Shown here one piece after another: positions 1 through 11,634 of a stretch of 64,000 nucleotides of DNA. The stretch covers positions 54,582,855 through 54,646,854 of the forward strand of contig OX326960.1 in assembly GCA_946800325.1 (NCBI GenBank), written 5' to 3'. Position numbers and translations under genes: made by a program. Numbering within the stretch: the first letter of the stretch is position 1; the number at the start of each line of letters is the position of its first letter. This stretch comes from Luzula sylvatica (lineage: Eukaryota; Streptophyta; Magnoliopsida; Poales; Juncaceae). The notes beneath the pieces are model-generated. The model was not told the DNA's origin and did not search any database. It saw nothing but the letters and a program-made list of their open reading frames with translations.

Positions 1-282
1 TTAATAATATTTCTGAGCTTGCCTACGGGCAAGATTTAAAAAAAAAATCTTCGTAGTTGGTAAGATGGGTAAATTTCGTAAACTGGACTTGAAATATTTT
101 TAGAAATTTAAATATTTTTAGAAAAGAGGGTTATTTTTGAAATATTTTTAAAAACAAAATTATTTTTTAAATTTTGATTCAAAATAGGATTAACACTTAG
201 AAATGCACGAGGAAGTTTCCTCGTATCTTCGTTTAAACAATTGAACGGGACTGAAGTAACAGTGACAGTATTATTGCACGTA
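1..282. other. AT-rich flank of unit 1, no gene seen
   Basis: The first bases (a 'gagcttgcctac' stretch and a 'ttggtaagat..tttcgtaaact' stretch) resemble parts of 41950-42070 and 7930-8010, so diverged pieces of the same repeat family lie here. Clear collinearity with unit 3 begins only near 283. I see no coding region. Confidence 0.5.
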
Positions 283-291
283 TATTTTTGC

Positions 292-301
292 CTATATATA
301 T
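292..301 (+). promoter_or_regulatory. TATA box of membrane-gene copy 1
   Basis: CTATATATAT lies about 46 bases before the former start codon position of copy 1. The same box is at 42276 in the intact copy. It is inferred from position and sequence only. Confidence 0.5.
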
Positions 302-346
302 CCCTTGTACTTCTTCTTCTTCTCTAAACAACCCCATTCTATTCTA

Positions 347-1165
347 ATAGCTTCCATTCCAGTTGTACTTATTCTAGCTCTTTGGATCTCGACCTTCGGT
401 CTCTTCTTCGCCGAGCCACTGTTACTCCTCACCGATCAATACCCAAATAGTCCCTTCATTTTCGTAGCCGTCCACGCCTATCTCTTTTTCCTTACTCCTC
501 TGAACTTCTTTGTAGGAATCTCTCTTTTGATTTTCTATGTCGTCGTACGTCCCGATTCAACAGAGACTCCAATCCCTGCAAATTCTTTCATTAAGAATTT
601 GATCATGATTTCTCAATTTTTGACATTTACTACGATCCTACTGGGCACGCCTCTAATTGCCCACGTGGCTTTTCTCGATTCAATCTCAATCCATTTGGAT
701 TTGGCTATTATCCAATCGATTATCTTCTTCGCAGCCTTTCAAATGTACAATTATTTTAAAGCAATTTTGAAATCGAGTGGAAACCAAGACGGCAACTTTG
801 CGATACCAATCGTAATTCTTGCCCTTTGTATGTCTATTGGGGGTCTTCTCCTCACCGAACACTTATCATCGAGCCAACAAAACGAGTATAAATCCATCAT
901 TCAAATAGTAATCAATCTTCTTCTTTACTTCTTAATTCCTGTCACCTTCAATCTCGCCATGGCACTGTTAATCCTTTACTTGGGCTTACCGGGCTTACGC
1001 TCTGCTTTCTTCATCAAGTATTTAATCATGGTGGTTTTGGGTCTCACCTTTAGTACTTCACTCCTAGAGGCTTACGCAATGGTCTATGTGGTGTTTGCTG
1101 ACGCAGTGCCGGCGCCAATTGGTGGTTCCGGCGATGGAGGAGCCATAGGAGGTATAGTTCAATAG
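347..1165 (+). pseudogene. Multi-pass membrane protein, copy 1, start codon lost
   Basis: The reading frame is open and nearly identical to the intact copy at 42326-43144, with about eight amino-acid differences over 272 codons. At the start position the codon is ATA (347-349) where copies 2 and 3 have ATG. The next in-frame ATG falls about 100 codons later, inside the third membrane span, so no normal product is expected unless translation starts at a non-AUG codon such as the in-frame TTG at 305. Hydrophobic segments, the 'DQYPNSPF' loop and the Gly-rich tail ending in GGIVQ are all retained. The TATA box upstream and AATAAA at 1212-1217 are also retained. The frame is otherwise undamaged, so the start loss is probably recent. 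Confidence 0.75.
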
Positions 1166-2297
1166 CGAAGCTTTTACATTACGATGTCAATTTTGTATTT
1201 TTGTTTGGTTAAATAAAAAAATGTTTAGTTGTTACTTCTTCGTGGTTTTATGTAAAGTGGATTTTGGTCTTACGGAGGGTTAGGTGGAGAATACAAATTT
1301 AATTTCCCCCAATTATGAAAATTCTTCTATTTGCCAGTTTAATTAAGCTTAATAACAGCACTTTAAGTTTCATTAATTCGTCAAATATCATTTAATCTCA
1401 ATGATTTATAGTATACTTATTAAGAGATAGCTTCGTTGAATTTTTGGCTCCTCTGTTTTTGCATTTTTGGTCGGTACGACAATACGGCTTCTATTCTTAG
1501 ATGTTAGATCCTTCTCTTACGTGGATTGGGTATTAATTAATTAATCAATTAATTATATAAACGTTATCTTTCTACTTTATTTCTTCTTCTTTTTTGGATA
1601 CTAGCAAAATTCCGGTCTTTTCGAATTGTTTTGTTCCTACAACAATTCTTATGACAGCAAGTCGCCCCAAAACAAACCATTTCAAATTTTCATTTGAAAC
1701 TTAATATTCAAATATTTATTGACTCGAATGATCTATTTGAAACAATATTCAAATATTTATTGGCTCAAATGACATATTTGAAACTTAATATTTATGGACT
1801 CAAATGACAATATTCAAATTGTTATGTCATATTGGAGAAAATAAGATAATTTTTGACAATTTTTACAAAGTTTTGACTTTCTGTTTCATATAGTTAGTTT
1901 GATGTTTTGCTGATTTTTCTTTCCTGCAGAGTCAATTTGATAAGCATTGAAAATAGCATATCATGATACTATATTTTAACAAATAATTGTGCTATCTTGT
2001 AGTTGCAGGCCTCTGGTCAAGTCTTTGGGATGATTGATTCCATTAGGATTGTTTAAATATGGAGTCCTCAAAATTGCACAAGATAAAAAAGAAATTACCG
2101 CTCCTACGTAGCATCTTCTAGAAGATTCAGCATCTTCTAGAAGATTCAGCATCTTCTAGAAGATTCTGAAGATTTAGAGCCCGTTCAACCTAATTGAACA
2201 CACCTTAATAAGAATGAATAGACATCAAGTCAAGTAGATGACATAATAGGCGTCAATTTCGTTAATGATACCTGTTATCAAAGATATGTTTGCTCAT
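1166..2297 (+). other. 3' flank of membrane gene, no gene
   Basis: It carries the probable poly(A) signal AATAAA at 1212-1217 and AT-rich DNA with short repeats of 'attcaaatatttat'. The stretch to about 1800 is shared by all three membrane-gene copies and the rest by units 1 and 3 only. No further gene is seen. Confidence 0.6.
2110..2166 (+). repeat. 19-bp tandem repeat x3, heat-shock-element-like
   Basis: The unit agcatcttctagaagattc occurs three times in a row, against once at the matching place in unit 3 (near 44127). Each unit contains TTCTAGAAGATTC, which fits the alternating TTCnnGAAnnTTC pattern of a heat shock element. The pattern match is direct; a regulatory role is not shown and the array is about 1 kb downstream of the nearest gene. 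Confidence 0.7.
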
Positions 2298-2310
2298 AAC
2301 TTTTTTTGTG

Positions 2311-2450
2311 GTGACCACCGGTGCTTGTAGCATCTTGGATGGTAATAAGGGCTATCACAAGCAAGACCTGGGTTCGAACCCGGTCGGGAGCATGAGGAAA
2401 AAAAATAGGGTAGTCTAAGTCGGGGGGGGGGGGCCTAAGGGCAATATAAT

Positions 2451-2482
<32 letters not shown>
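2311..2482 (+). mobile_element. tRNA-derived SINE with poly(A) tail
   Basis: A Pol III B-box (GGTTCGAACCC, 2371-2381) is followed by a short body and a poly(A) tail of about 30 residues. The element is flanked by a 13-bp target-site duplication AACTTTTTTTGTG (2298-2310 and 2483-2495). Unit 3 has the uninterrupted site once, at 44276-44288, which proves insertion after the duplication. A G11 run lies in the body. An upstream TGGTAATAAGGG could be a degenerate A-box. The family is not identified. Confidence 0.9.
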
Positions 2483-2486
<4 letters not shown>

Positions 2487-2861
2487 TTTTTTGTGATGAA
2501 AATATGGACGCATCATTCATACCAAATGTAAAAATTCATAGATCGGAGTATTGAGATACTTGACATCACAATTATTATGCATCAAAAAGCATTTATCGAC
2601 TAAAGTACACTTGGAATCAACATTTAAATACACAAAAATTACATATCATTTGGGATAGCAAAATATCACAGCGTCTTATTACTAAGGAGGATAGACACAT
2701 TAAAATACATTTGCATCAACCATCCAATCCTAAATTATTTTTTTTGTCTGAAACAACAAAATAGTTGTAATATTTTTGAAAAGGGCGTGTTTGATTTTTG
2801 AATCTTATCAATCTGCACAGATTGAATCCCAGATGCGAATCCCATAGAAATCAGAAATTTT

Positions 2862-3190
2862 CGAACCATCAAATTTACCCCTCATAAATCTATTTGAAAT
2901 GTACCCCTTCAGAATATATTTCAAATATACCCTCCGAAACGCAGAAAATTTCCAAAACCCCCTCGAAAATGCTACAAATTGCAACAAAATGAATCTAAAA
3001 AATGTCATTTCTCACAAAAACCGTAAAACGCAGAAAATTGCAGCCCAAAATCTATTTCAAATATACCTCTCAAGAATATATTTCGAAGATACCCCTTCAA
3101 AAACGCAAAAAATTTCCATCTTGGCCCTTTCGACATGCATGGAAGCAAGTCTTGCATCTTTTTCATCTTGCCTTTTCTTCTTCCTTGTGC
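2862..3190. repeat. Diverged short tandem-like repeats, no gene
   Basis: Imperfect units of the type 'tttcaaatatacc..cgcagaaaatttcc' recur here and again around 3840-3910, 4440-4700 and 5390-5475, all in both units. They look like one decayed tandem family interrupted by the hAT-like element at 3199. Short open frames in them have no recognisable content. Confidence 0.4.
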
Positions 3191-3198
3191 TTTTCAAA

Positions 3199-3747
3199 TA
3201 GGGGTGTCAATGGGGCGGATATTGCCCAAACCGACCCGAACCGTATCCGAAGAAATATCCGGATCCGGATGGAACCGTATCCGGAACCGTATCTGTTTTT
3301 ACGGGTATGAATCCAGATCTAGGATCTAATTTTTTGATGGATCCGGATACTATACGGATCCGAATGAAATTTGTAAACGGATAATCGTTTTGTTGAAATT
3401 ACGATCAAAATCATAGTAATACCTAGACAATAACTATATTTTAATTCATAATAATATTTAATAATCAATAATCACCATATATATTTAATTTGTTTTAAAA
3501 TTACAAAATAATCAAAACTTGAATTCTTAAAATATTATTATATTATTATATCGTAGTATCTGTTTAAATATCCGAATATGATCCGTATCCGTATCCGTAT
3601 CTGAAAATATCCGAACCGTATCCGTATCCGTTTAATATCCGAACCGTATCCGGATAATACCGTATCCGGATCCGTATCAGAAAAAAATATGGATATGGAT
3701 CTGGTATGACCACTGTCCGAACCGTATCCGAACCGTTGACACTCCTA
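3199..3747. mobile_element. hAT-like non-autonomous element (unit 1 copy)
   Basis: The ends are TAGGGGTGTCAA and TTGACACTCCTA, an inverted pair with one mismatch. An 8-bp target-site duplication TTTTCAAA flanks it (3191-3198, 3748-3755), as expected for the hAT superfamily. Both subterminal regions are packed with CCGTATCCG and ATCCGGAT motifs, a layout typical of transposase binding sites. No transposase is encoded in its 549 bp. The same insertion is at 44988-45551, so it predates the duplication. Confidence 0.88.
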
Positions 3748-4708
3748 TTTTCAAAGCAATAGATTAAAAAAATTGTTAGTGAGCATTAAATGAAGTTATT
3801 GTGGAATATTATTATTTGACTCTAAACATCTACAATATGAAATATCACGAATACCCATAAAAAAATATCAAATACGTCCATGCAAATCATAAAAATGTCA
3901 TCAATATTCCATTTCCCCCATAACGTTGATTCGTTATTTTTTTGTATACAAATATAACTTAGGAAAAGGAGTAAAACTTACAATAAGGGAATGGATGATG
4001 TTTCTTATAATTTCTAGGGGTATTCTTGATATTTAAAATTTCGGAGGAGTAAAGGTGAAATTACGAATTAATTATTATTTTAATTTATTTTGTGGGTACA
4101 CAAACCTGGTTTTCCATTTGAGATTTCAAAACAAAACATGGTGGAAAAGCGTGTTGCGATGACAATTGTTCTCTCAATATGGACCAAAATCATCAATGTC
4201 GTTTCTTCTCCACGGCGTCCAAATAAACTTGCACACCTAAACAAATGAATTCTAAAAATCAATAGAGAAAAACAAATATAATATTTTGGATTTTTGGAAG
4301 GATGAATATGCAAATATCACTAAAGTACATATCGGAACATACAATGTTTTTCAATTCCACAAAAATTCAAAATTGATCTTTAAAAATGAAATAGGATAAG
4401 CAGTGGGTTACAATTATTAACTATTAAATTCGTATACAAAAAATACCCCGGAAAATATTAAATATGTCCCTCTAAATCAGAAAATTTCACCGAAAACCCT
4501 TATAAAATGTTGAAAATTTGAATGAGAACTCTAAATTGCAAAAATATAGAAAAAACTCCCAATTTTGTTCAAAATTTACAGAAAGAACTTAGGTTACAGA
4601 AATTTTGAAAATAAATGCATAAATACTGACAATTGGAGAAAACAAATAGCAAAATAAACCGTTCAATTTAAATTTTTTTTAAATAGCCTTGTAAAATCTG
4701 AAAATATC

Positions 4709-5383
4709 AGGTATTGGCGTGACTCTAACTCTACAAAACGATTCAAGATTGACGTAGAATCTTAATTTGGTAAAATCCTGGTAGAACCTCAATTCAAGAT
4801 GTAGAATCTGGTAGAATCTTTTATATTTACGATTTTACGATTCCAGTACTGTCATGATTTACAAAATATTTAATTTTCAAGATGATTATGACCCCAAAGC
4901 TAATTAAGTAATTTGGAATACATATTGCAATGCAATATAAGGTAGTATTGCAAGAATAAAATTACTTGATTTTTTTGACAGATCTTGTATATTTTATATA
5001 TTTATTTAACTTAGTTTTGTATATATTATTTGTTTTATTTCATCATAGCTTTATTATTCCGGATTTGAATTTAGTATAATATAGTACTATTTTGATTTAT
5101 CAGTAATATTTTGGTTGGTTCTGATTAACATTTGCATAGTTACGAATAATTCATGTTTTGTTGTCTATTTATAATGTAGGCTTATGATTACACTGATTAA
5201 TATGAACAAATATACTCTCTCAATTAATTTATATTTTTTTATTTAGAAGATCGTGTTCGTTAGATTAGTTTTCAAGTTAATATTCATGTGTCATAGAATC
5301 TTAAGATTCAAAATACGATTTTACGATCCTATTCGATTCTACCCTTAAATGATTCAAGGTAGAATCCCGAGTCTGACAACCTT
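4709..5383. mobile_element. Decayed terminal-inverted-repeat element
   Basis: The left end (AGGTATTGGCGTGACTC, then repeated GTAGAATC) pairs imperfectly with the right end (GATTCTACCTTG.., GACTCGG.., TGACAACCTT read inverted). Flanks AAAATATC and GAATATAC match at 6 of 8 positions, suggesting an old 8-bp duplication. It carries no coding region. The same element is at 46513-47187. The class (hAT- or Mutator-like) is uncertain. Confidence 0.45.
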
Positions 5384-7511
5384 GAATATACCTCTCTAAA
5401 ATATGAAAATATCAAAAATATCCTTTTACAAAAACCCTTCAAATCTGATAATATCGAATATACCCCGCATTATTGCAATTTGGTCTTTTGACTGAATTTG
5501 AAAAATTGGATAGTCATGAATTTGACTGAATTTGGCCGTGAGAAAGTTTGAGTGAATTCGCTGTGAGATTCATTGTAAACCCTAATTTGTTTGTAAATAA
5601 TATATTTACAAAAGGCAAATTCATTATGACAGAATTTGACTGAATTTGAAATTTTTTTAAAAAGAAATATTGTTAAGAAAGTAAAAAAAAAAGTTTGAAA
5701 CGTGAATTATTAGAATTAGAAAGTAAATTTTGAAATTACTTCTCAATGTTGTCGGTTTTGGATAGCTTGAACATTTCCTTGAACTCTCTAACAAAATTGG
5801 AGGTAAATTTTCAAAACCGAAAAAAAGAAGTTAAAATACACTTGCAACAAAATTTTCAAGAAAAACAAAATAGACCAAATTCAAATGAACTGAATTATTA
5901 TTCCAAAAGAGAAAGAAATGTCAGATGTTTTGCGAATAGAATTCAGTTTCTATAAATTATTCATACAAAACAAAAATAGTTTTGTAAGTGAATTTATAGT
6001 ATTTATTTTGATATTTTATTTTTCTTAAATAATTAAAATTTTGAATACATATAATAGTGCATTATAGGATAATAGATCAAGAAAAAATCATCTCTGGCAT
6101 TTCGCAATTTTTCAAGGATAAAAAGTGTCATTTCTACCATTTCATTTGTAAGGGGCCTATTATAGTTGTAGTAATAATCGCTTCACATGTGTAACTTAGG
6201 AGTGGAAATTTTCCTGTTTTAAATATTTTTTATGTTTAATAATTTTTGTTTGTATTACGTGTTTTTGACGTCTACAAATACTAAAAATCAAACATGCCCT
6301 TAAAAGAGATTTCAAATATATTCCTTGATTTTCTTAAAAAGTAAGACGCTCTATCCCATTCACTTCGCCTACGCAAGGAAGGAAAGTGATTGACTTGCTT
6401 GCTTCCTGAAATCAATTATTATTGACAATATTTCAATAGCTCCTTACAAAGCTTTAGAGTTATTGTTCATCGATGGATCGGCGCGGTATACCGTCCTATC
6501 TGAATTAATTATCTATTTATTGGTTTCCTTAATCATTGTTTATTTTCATGATTATTAGGCTGCAGTACATATCATTATTATTAGATGCCAGCAGTATATT
6601 TTGTCTTATATTTGACTATTTGACTTGTTTAATCTTTTTAATTCATGATTATTCTTTTTTGCAACTATTTATCTTATTTATTGGCTTTTTTTGTTGATTA
6701 TTAAATTAAACTAATCAACAAGATGTTCTTATTAACTGTTAATTAGGACCCAAATATGTGTAATTATATTTGTTATGTATATTTCTAATTTCAAATTGTT
6801 TATGCTTCAAATAGAATATATCTAGACAGTGTATCTGCTTTCGTAACATAAAAATTTGATGTATTGTTTGTCCTTATTTTCTGTGTTAAGAGGGTTTTCT
6901 TATTTTGTTGACAATTAGTTTGCCCAAATTAAAAAAGATAGAACTATCAATTCTTTTGTTGAGATTCTGTGCAAATGTAGCTTTGCCCTTTAACTTTATT
7001 TTTTGGTTACTAAATCACTAAATGAAGACATACATGTGTATGTATGGTGATTGGTGTGGAGAGGAGCCACCTAGACTCATCTCTCTGTCCCATAAAAACC
7101 AAAAATTGGAGGAATATTCCTTGACTTTCGTCAAAAATAAAAGATATCTCAAATATATTCCTTGATTTTCTTCAAAAAGTTATTACTAAAATAATGCTCT
7201 TCTCGGAATCCTTGGACTTATTTAAATAGCTACTGTACTTGATTTCTTATTATTCTAGAAGAAAAAACATTCACATGGAGATTTGACTCTTGTATTATTA
7301 TTGCATTTGCATATTATATTAGTTACTTCGATGATTTATTTTGTTGATTGCCGGTAAGTTGATATTTGTTGTTGTCACGTATTATTTATTGTTGTTGATT
7401 AACGCTTGCATAGTTTAATATTATTTTTCTTTATGAAGTGATATTTTTATTCAATAAAAAGTTTGAACTCAAGGAAGCTTCCTAGTGCTTTTTTATTTTG
7501 ATTTGATTTTA
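5384..7511. other. AT-rich DNA without recognisable genes
   Basis: The short open frame at 5746-5955 is also open in unit 3, but its Asn/Lys-rich product has no recognisable motif and near-identity is expected from the recent duplication. No RNA gene or clear transposon end was found. The last 200 bp (about 7310-7510) recur inverted at 33235-33560. Confidence 0.5.
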
Positions 7512-7765
7512 GGAAAATGTTGGACATCCCCTACTCCTCTCCCCCACGAGCCTTGATGACGTGGATATGGATTAACACCTCAAGAATTAACACACAAATA
7601 CATGATTTAACATCATAATTTTCGGTTTTATTATCTTATTTTATAATTGAACATCAAAATAAGACGTTAAATCATGTATTTGTGTGCTAATTCTTACGGC
7701 GTTAACCCATATCCACGTCATCAAGGCTCATGGTGTGGGTTGGGGAATGTACATCGCTGCCCTTT
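7512..7765. mobile_element. Foldback MITE present only in unit 1
   Basis: The two halves are inverted copies of each other over nearly the whole 254 bp, sharing for example GAGCCTTGATGACGTGGATA and ACACAAATACATGATTTAAC. The flanks TTGATTTTA (7503-7511) and TTGATTTCA (7766-7774) form a 9-bp duplication with one mismatch, which suggests a Mutator-type insertion. Unit 3 has the site once without the element (near 49250-49266). It has no coding capacity. Confidence 0.82.
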
Positions 7766-8261
7766 TTGATTTCATAGATTGACGTGGCATAAGATGCAGG
7801 TGCCACGTCAGCAGCAGATTGAGTGCGGGGGTTTACACTTGCGGGGTACTTAAATCTTATTGATATTGTTGCTATCAATATCTAGTAATCTACTCTACTC
7901 CACATTTATTTTGTCGTTTTTCTTTCATTCTTCATAATTCTGAGCTACCGACTCACAATAAATCTTTGCCACGTCATTGTTGGTAAGATTTCGTAAACTT
8001 TCATGTGGACTTGAGAAATTCTTTCATGTGCCTTCTTCGTCCCCTAATACCAAGGAAATTTCCTCGAGAAATTCTTTCGTACAACAAATTCATTTGCTAG
8101 CCGGTTACCCATGCATTCAATCGAGGGCAAATAAGTAATATCAGCTAACTAAGAACACCAAACTTATGATGGGTTTTATAAATTTCTCTCCATTTATTCA
8201 TATATTTATATGAAGTAAACGAACCAGAAAACCACGTCCAGGGTCGGTCCAAAAATTTAAT

Positions 8262-8869
8262 CACTGTTCTAAATATCACTGATATAGATCGGTATGTCAG
8301 TTTTATATTTTTAATCAGTGTCATTTCGTTACGATATGCTCCGTATCGGTTGGATCGATTTGAATCGATTTGGATTTAAAACGTAATTTATTTTTAATAA
8401 TATATTGGGCTGGCCCATCTTTTAAAAATATTTTCATTAATATTTTTGGCCCAGTTATTTCCATCTATTTATTTCTTTATCTAATATTTTTGGTCGGAAA
8501 TAAAATCGATTTTGATCCGGCCGAGGTAAGATTTTCATTGGAGGCACCCGCATCTACATCGAAAGTCAATGAACACGATTTCGTGGTTTAGTTTATTGTA
8601 TTATTTGGAAATTTGATGTTATTATTTTAAATATATCTTTAGTTTAACTTGAAATTTATGTGTATTGTTGAATTTTGAATATTAATCATGTAAAATTTAA
8701 ATTAGTTTAAAAAACTCAATATAAATTAATAGTATAATAATCAATTTAATATATTAATATTAAAAAGTACTATACCACTGATATTTTCCGCTATGAATCG
8801 GCTATGTCAGTCATATCTCTTATCGGTGGTTGACCGATCTATAAGCGATATGTGATATCTGTAACATTG
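8262..8869. mobile_element. hAT-like non-autonomous element (unit 1 copy)
   Basis: The inverted ends are CACTGTTCTAAATATCAC and CAATGTTACAGATATCAC (right end read inverted). The flanks are AATTTAAT and GATTTAAT; unit 3 shows a perfect 8-bp duplication GATTTAAT around the same element, so unit 1 has a later point change. The subterminal regions repeat GATCGGT/ACCGAT-type motifs. An internal open frame (8370-8591) is not recognised and is probably chance. Confidence 0.8.
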
Positions 8870-11007
8870 GATTTAATAGATCCTAAGTCAAATTATAAAT
8901 CAAACTCAAATTTTTTTTTATAATGGACCCTAAGTTTTTTTATTATAGTATGTAATTTGTTAAAATGAACCCCAAATTTTTTATAATGGACCCCAAAATT
9001 TTTATAATGGACCCAAAATTTTATAAATTATACTACCTAATTTTTTTATTTGTATCCGGACCTGAAACGGTGACTTCATTTTTTTTATGCATGGGCCGGG
9101 CCTGACCACAATTGCGTATTTATGTGGACAGTACAATAAATGTCTCGTGCACATAGTTTGAACTGAAGTGAGTACAAAATTTTATTATGACATAAATTAT
9201 CATAATAATTAATGTTCAAAACTAAAATAAATACTATGAATATACACTATATACAACATTTTATTGTCAATATATGTGATTCGTTATTAATATATTATTT
9301 TTTTCTCTAAAAGTAGGACGTTATTGTTGCTAACTTACAATTTTTCACTCAATATACCAATTTTCGATGTTCATGTATATATTTTCTTGTCAATATTTTG
9401 TTTTCAATAATTGTATATTAACATCAATCTAATATGAAACTCAAAATAAAGATAAATTTCAAGTGAATATATTTTATAATTTCAAATATTTTATTATAGA
9501 AAATATTAATGATATTTTGTATGTTCATAACATTATATATTAATTTGTTAGCACTAGATGTTTGAACTCTTTAAATTTGGACATATAACATAATTTGAAA
9601 TTATACAAAACTAGGAGAACATTTGCGTTCCACGGCGAACATGTTAATTATGTTTTTCTTCATAATTTAAAATACATATTTCTATGATTATCTATAAAAT
9701 TATTTTAAATCATTTATCTATTATTAAGATTATTTATATGTTTTTACTATAACAAAATCTCATGTTTTAAAATCAAATAATAACACTTGTATCAATATCA
9801 TTATATCATATAAATTATTTATATCATATAAAAAAAATTTAATTATATTTTTGAATATAATATAAATTATTTATATCATATAAAAAATTTTTAATTATAT
9901 TTTTGAATATAACAATACTATTTGATAGGTGTTTATAAGTTCAAGAAGTTATTTAGATGAATAAATTATTTTTAATAACTATTAGTTTTTAAATAATGTA
10001 ATATCAAATTTGTATGATTAAAAACACAATTTTGATAAACTTAGTATTATATGGGTTTCCTATATTTATAATTTTCTAAAAATAAATAATAATAATTAAA
10101 ATTCTACTATGTAAATGAATAGTTAAAATTATCTTATGTAAACATGCATTTTTACATTGTATTTTCTTACATAATATTTTTACAAATTCAAATTATGAAA
10201 AACGATTTGTATGGACTATGCTAATATGGATATCAAAATAAATAAAAAATTAAAGCATTTAGATTTGATGTTTTTTTTTAAATTAAATTCCATATGATGT
10301 TATTAGTATTCAATGTTCATATATATATTTTTTTTCTTCATTTATATTCACATTTTTATCATGTGAAATGATAAACAATTGAATAATTTTAGTCTAACAT
10401 GAATCTATCCACTAATAATAGTCCACTTCATTAGTGTATGATGATATGATTTATGAGAATGTTTAAAACATAGGGTAAAACTACGAACACTTAACTGGTT
10501 ACAAAGAAGTATGATTATAAAAAATCAATGATAATCAATGGCCTAAATTTTGTTACATAATTTAATCAAATGATTGAAATGAATGTGATGATGTGGCAAG
10601 AGAAAATTGCACAAATTTGATTAAAAAAGAGTGTGAAAAAATTAAATAGTGTGATGTGATTTTCTACAATTGTTGAAAACTATGTGTAAAATAATGAACA
10701 ATAAATATCTACAAATAATACATAATCGTGAAACATCAATGATTAATCAGTGTTCAAATTTTTCTACATATCATAATCTAATTATTGAAATGATTGTGAT
10801 GATTTTACACAATGAAATTGAACAAATATGAATCTAAAATAAAAGAATAGTTAGATACATTATTTTTTAATATCAATATCTTTTTACTATGAACATATAT
10901 TTTAATATACAAAATAATATTATGTCTAAATTCGAATTAGGAGTTAAATGAAACAAAACAAATGTATCAATCTTTCTATATGATCAAAAACCTGGACAAT
11001 TTATTTC
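8870..11007. other. Very AT-rich noncoding tract
   Basis: No gene is visible. 8890-9040 holds repeats of 'ataatggacccnaaattttt'. 9810-9910 contains a duplicated 'aattatatttttgaatata' block. The segment about 10045-10197 recurs inverted and diverged at 27583-27720. The whole tract is repeated in unit 3 at 54232-56367. Confidence 0.55.
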
Positions 11008-11458
11008 GGGTGGCTCTATTGCAAAAGCTAACATGACTAAATTGAGAGTGGTTTCAATTTTGTTTTATCAAATGATCGTTATATCCCTGTTAATGATGAA
11101 TTGATGATTGATATTTCTTACATTTATCTATTAGTTTATCAATTTTCATGAACCATGCAAACAAAATCTTTCATATATAAAAAATGTTTTTATTCTTAAT
11201 TTTTTTCGTCATAAAAAAACAATTAAATTGTAACTTGTCATATATATTTAAATATGAAAATTAATATATATTGGTTAGATTTAGTTTTTTCATAATATTA
11301 GAAAAAATATTTTTGCATTATTCGTGGAAGATATAAATAATAGTATATAAGTATAATAAATATCAATCAACATAAATAGGGGTATAATGGTCATTTGATT
11401 AATAAAAATTGAAATCGCTTTCAATTTAATCATGTTAGCTCTTGCAATAGCGTCACCC
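11008..11458. mobile_element. Foldback element with long inverted ends (unit 1 copy)
   Basis: The left arm starts GGGTGGCTCTATTGCAA and the right end read inverted starts GGGTGACGCTATTGCAA. Similarity continues for about 100 bp. A perfect 8-bp duplication TTTATTTC flanks it (11000-11007, 11459-11466). It has no coding region. It is shared with unit 3 (56368-56818). The 8-bp duplication fits hAT, but the ends are not diagnostic. Confidence 0.82.
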
Positions 11459-11634
11459 TTTATTTCCTAATTTTTTTTTTATCACACATGACAATATTTT
11501 TTTGTTGTTGTATAAAAGTCCTTAGGCATATATATACATTGACACATTACATAGAGATTTCGTACAAAATCATATGTCGAGAAAATAGACGGCTTTAAAC
11601 CCTTTATGCCGATAAGACTTAATTCTATAACCTA

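Noticed and set aside
2330..2395. Functional tRNA gene
   Set aside because: The B-box is good but no complete cloverleaf or proper acceptor stem can be drawn, and the poly(A) tail with target duplication shows a SINE.
2278..2520. Open frame with a poly-Phe run on the minus strand
   Set aside because: It is the poly(A) tail and body of the SINE read backwards.
5746..5955. 69-codon frame conserved in both units
   Set aside because: Conservation is expected from the recent duplication; Asn/Lys-rich composition and no motif or promoter context.
8370..8591. 73-codon frame inside the hAT-like element
   Set aside because: No recognisable domain; the unit 3 version differs by a deletion within the element and there is no sign of selection.
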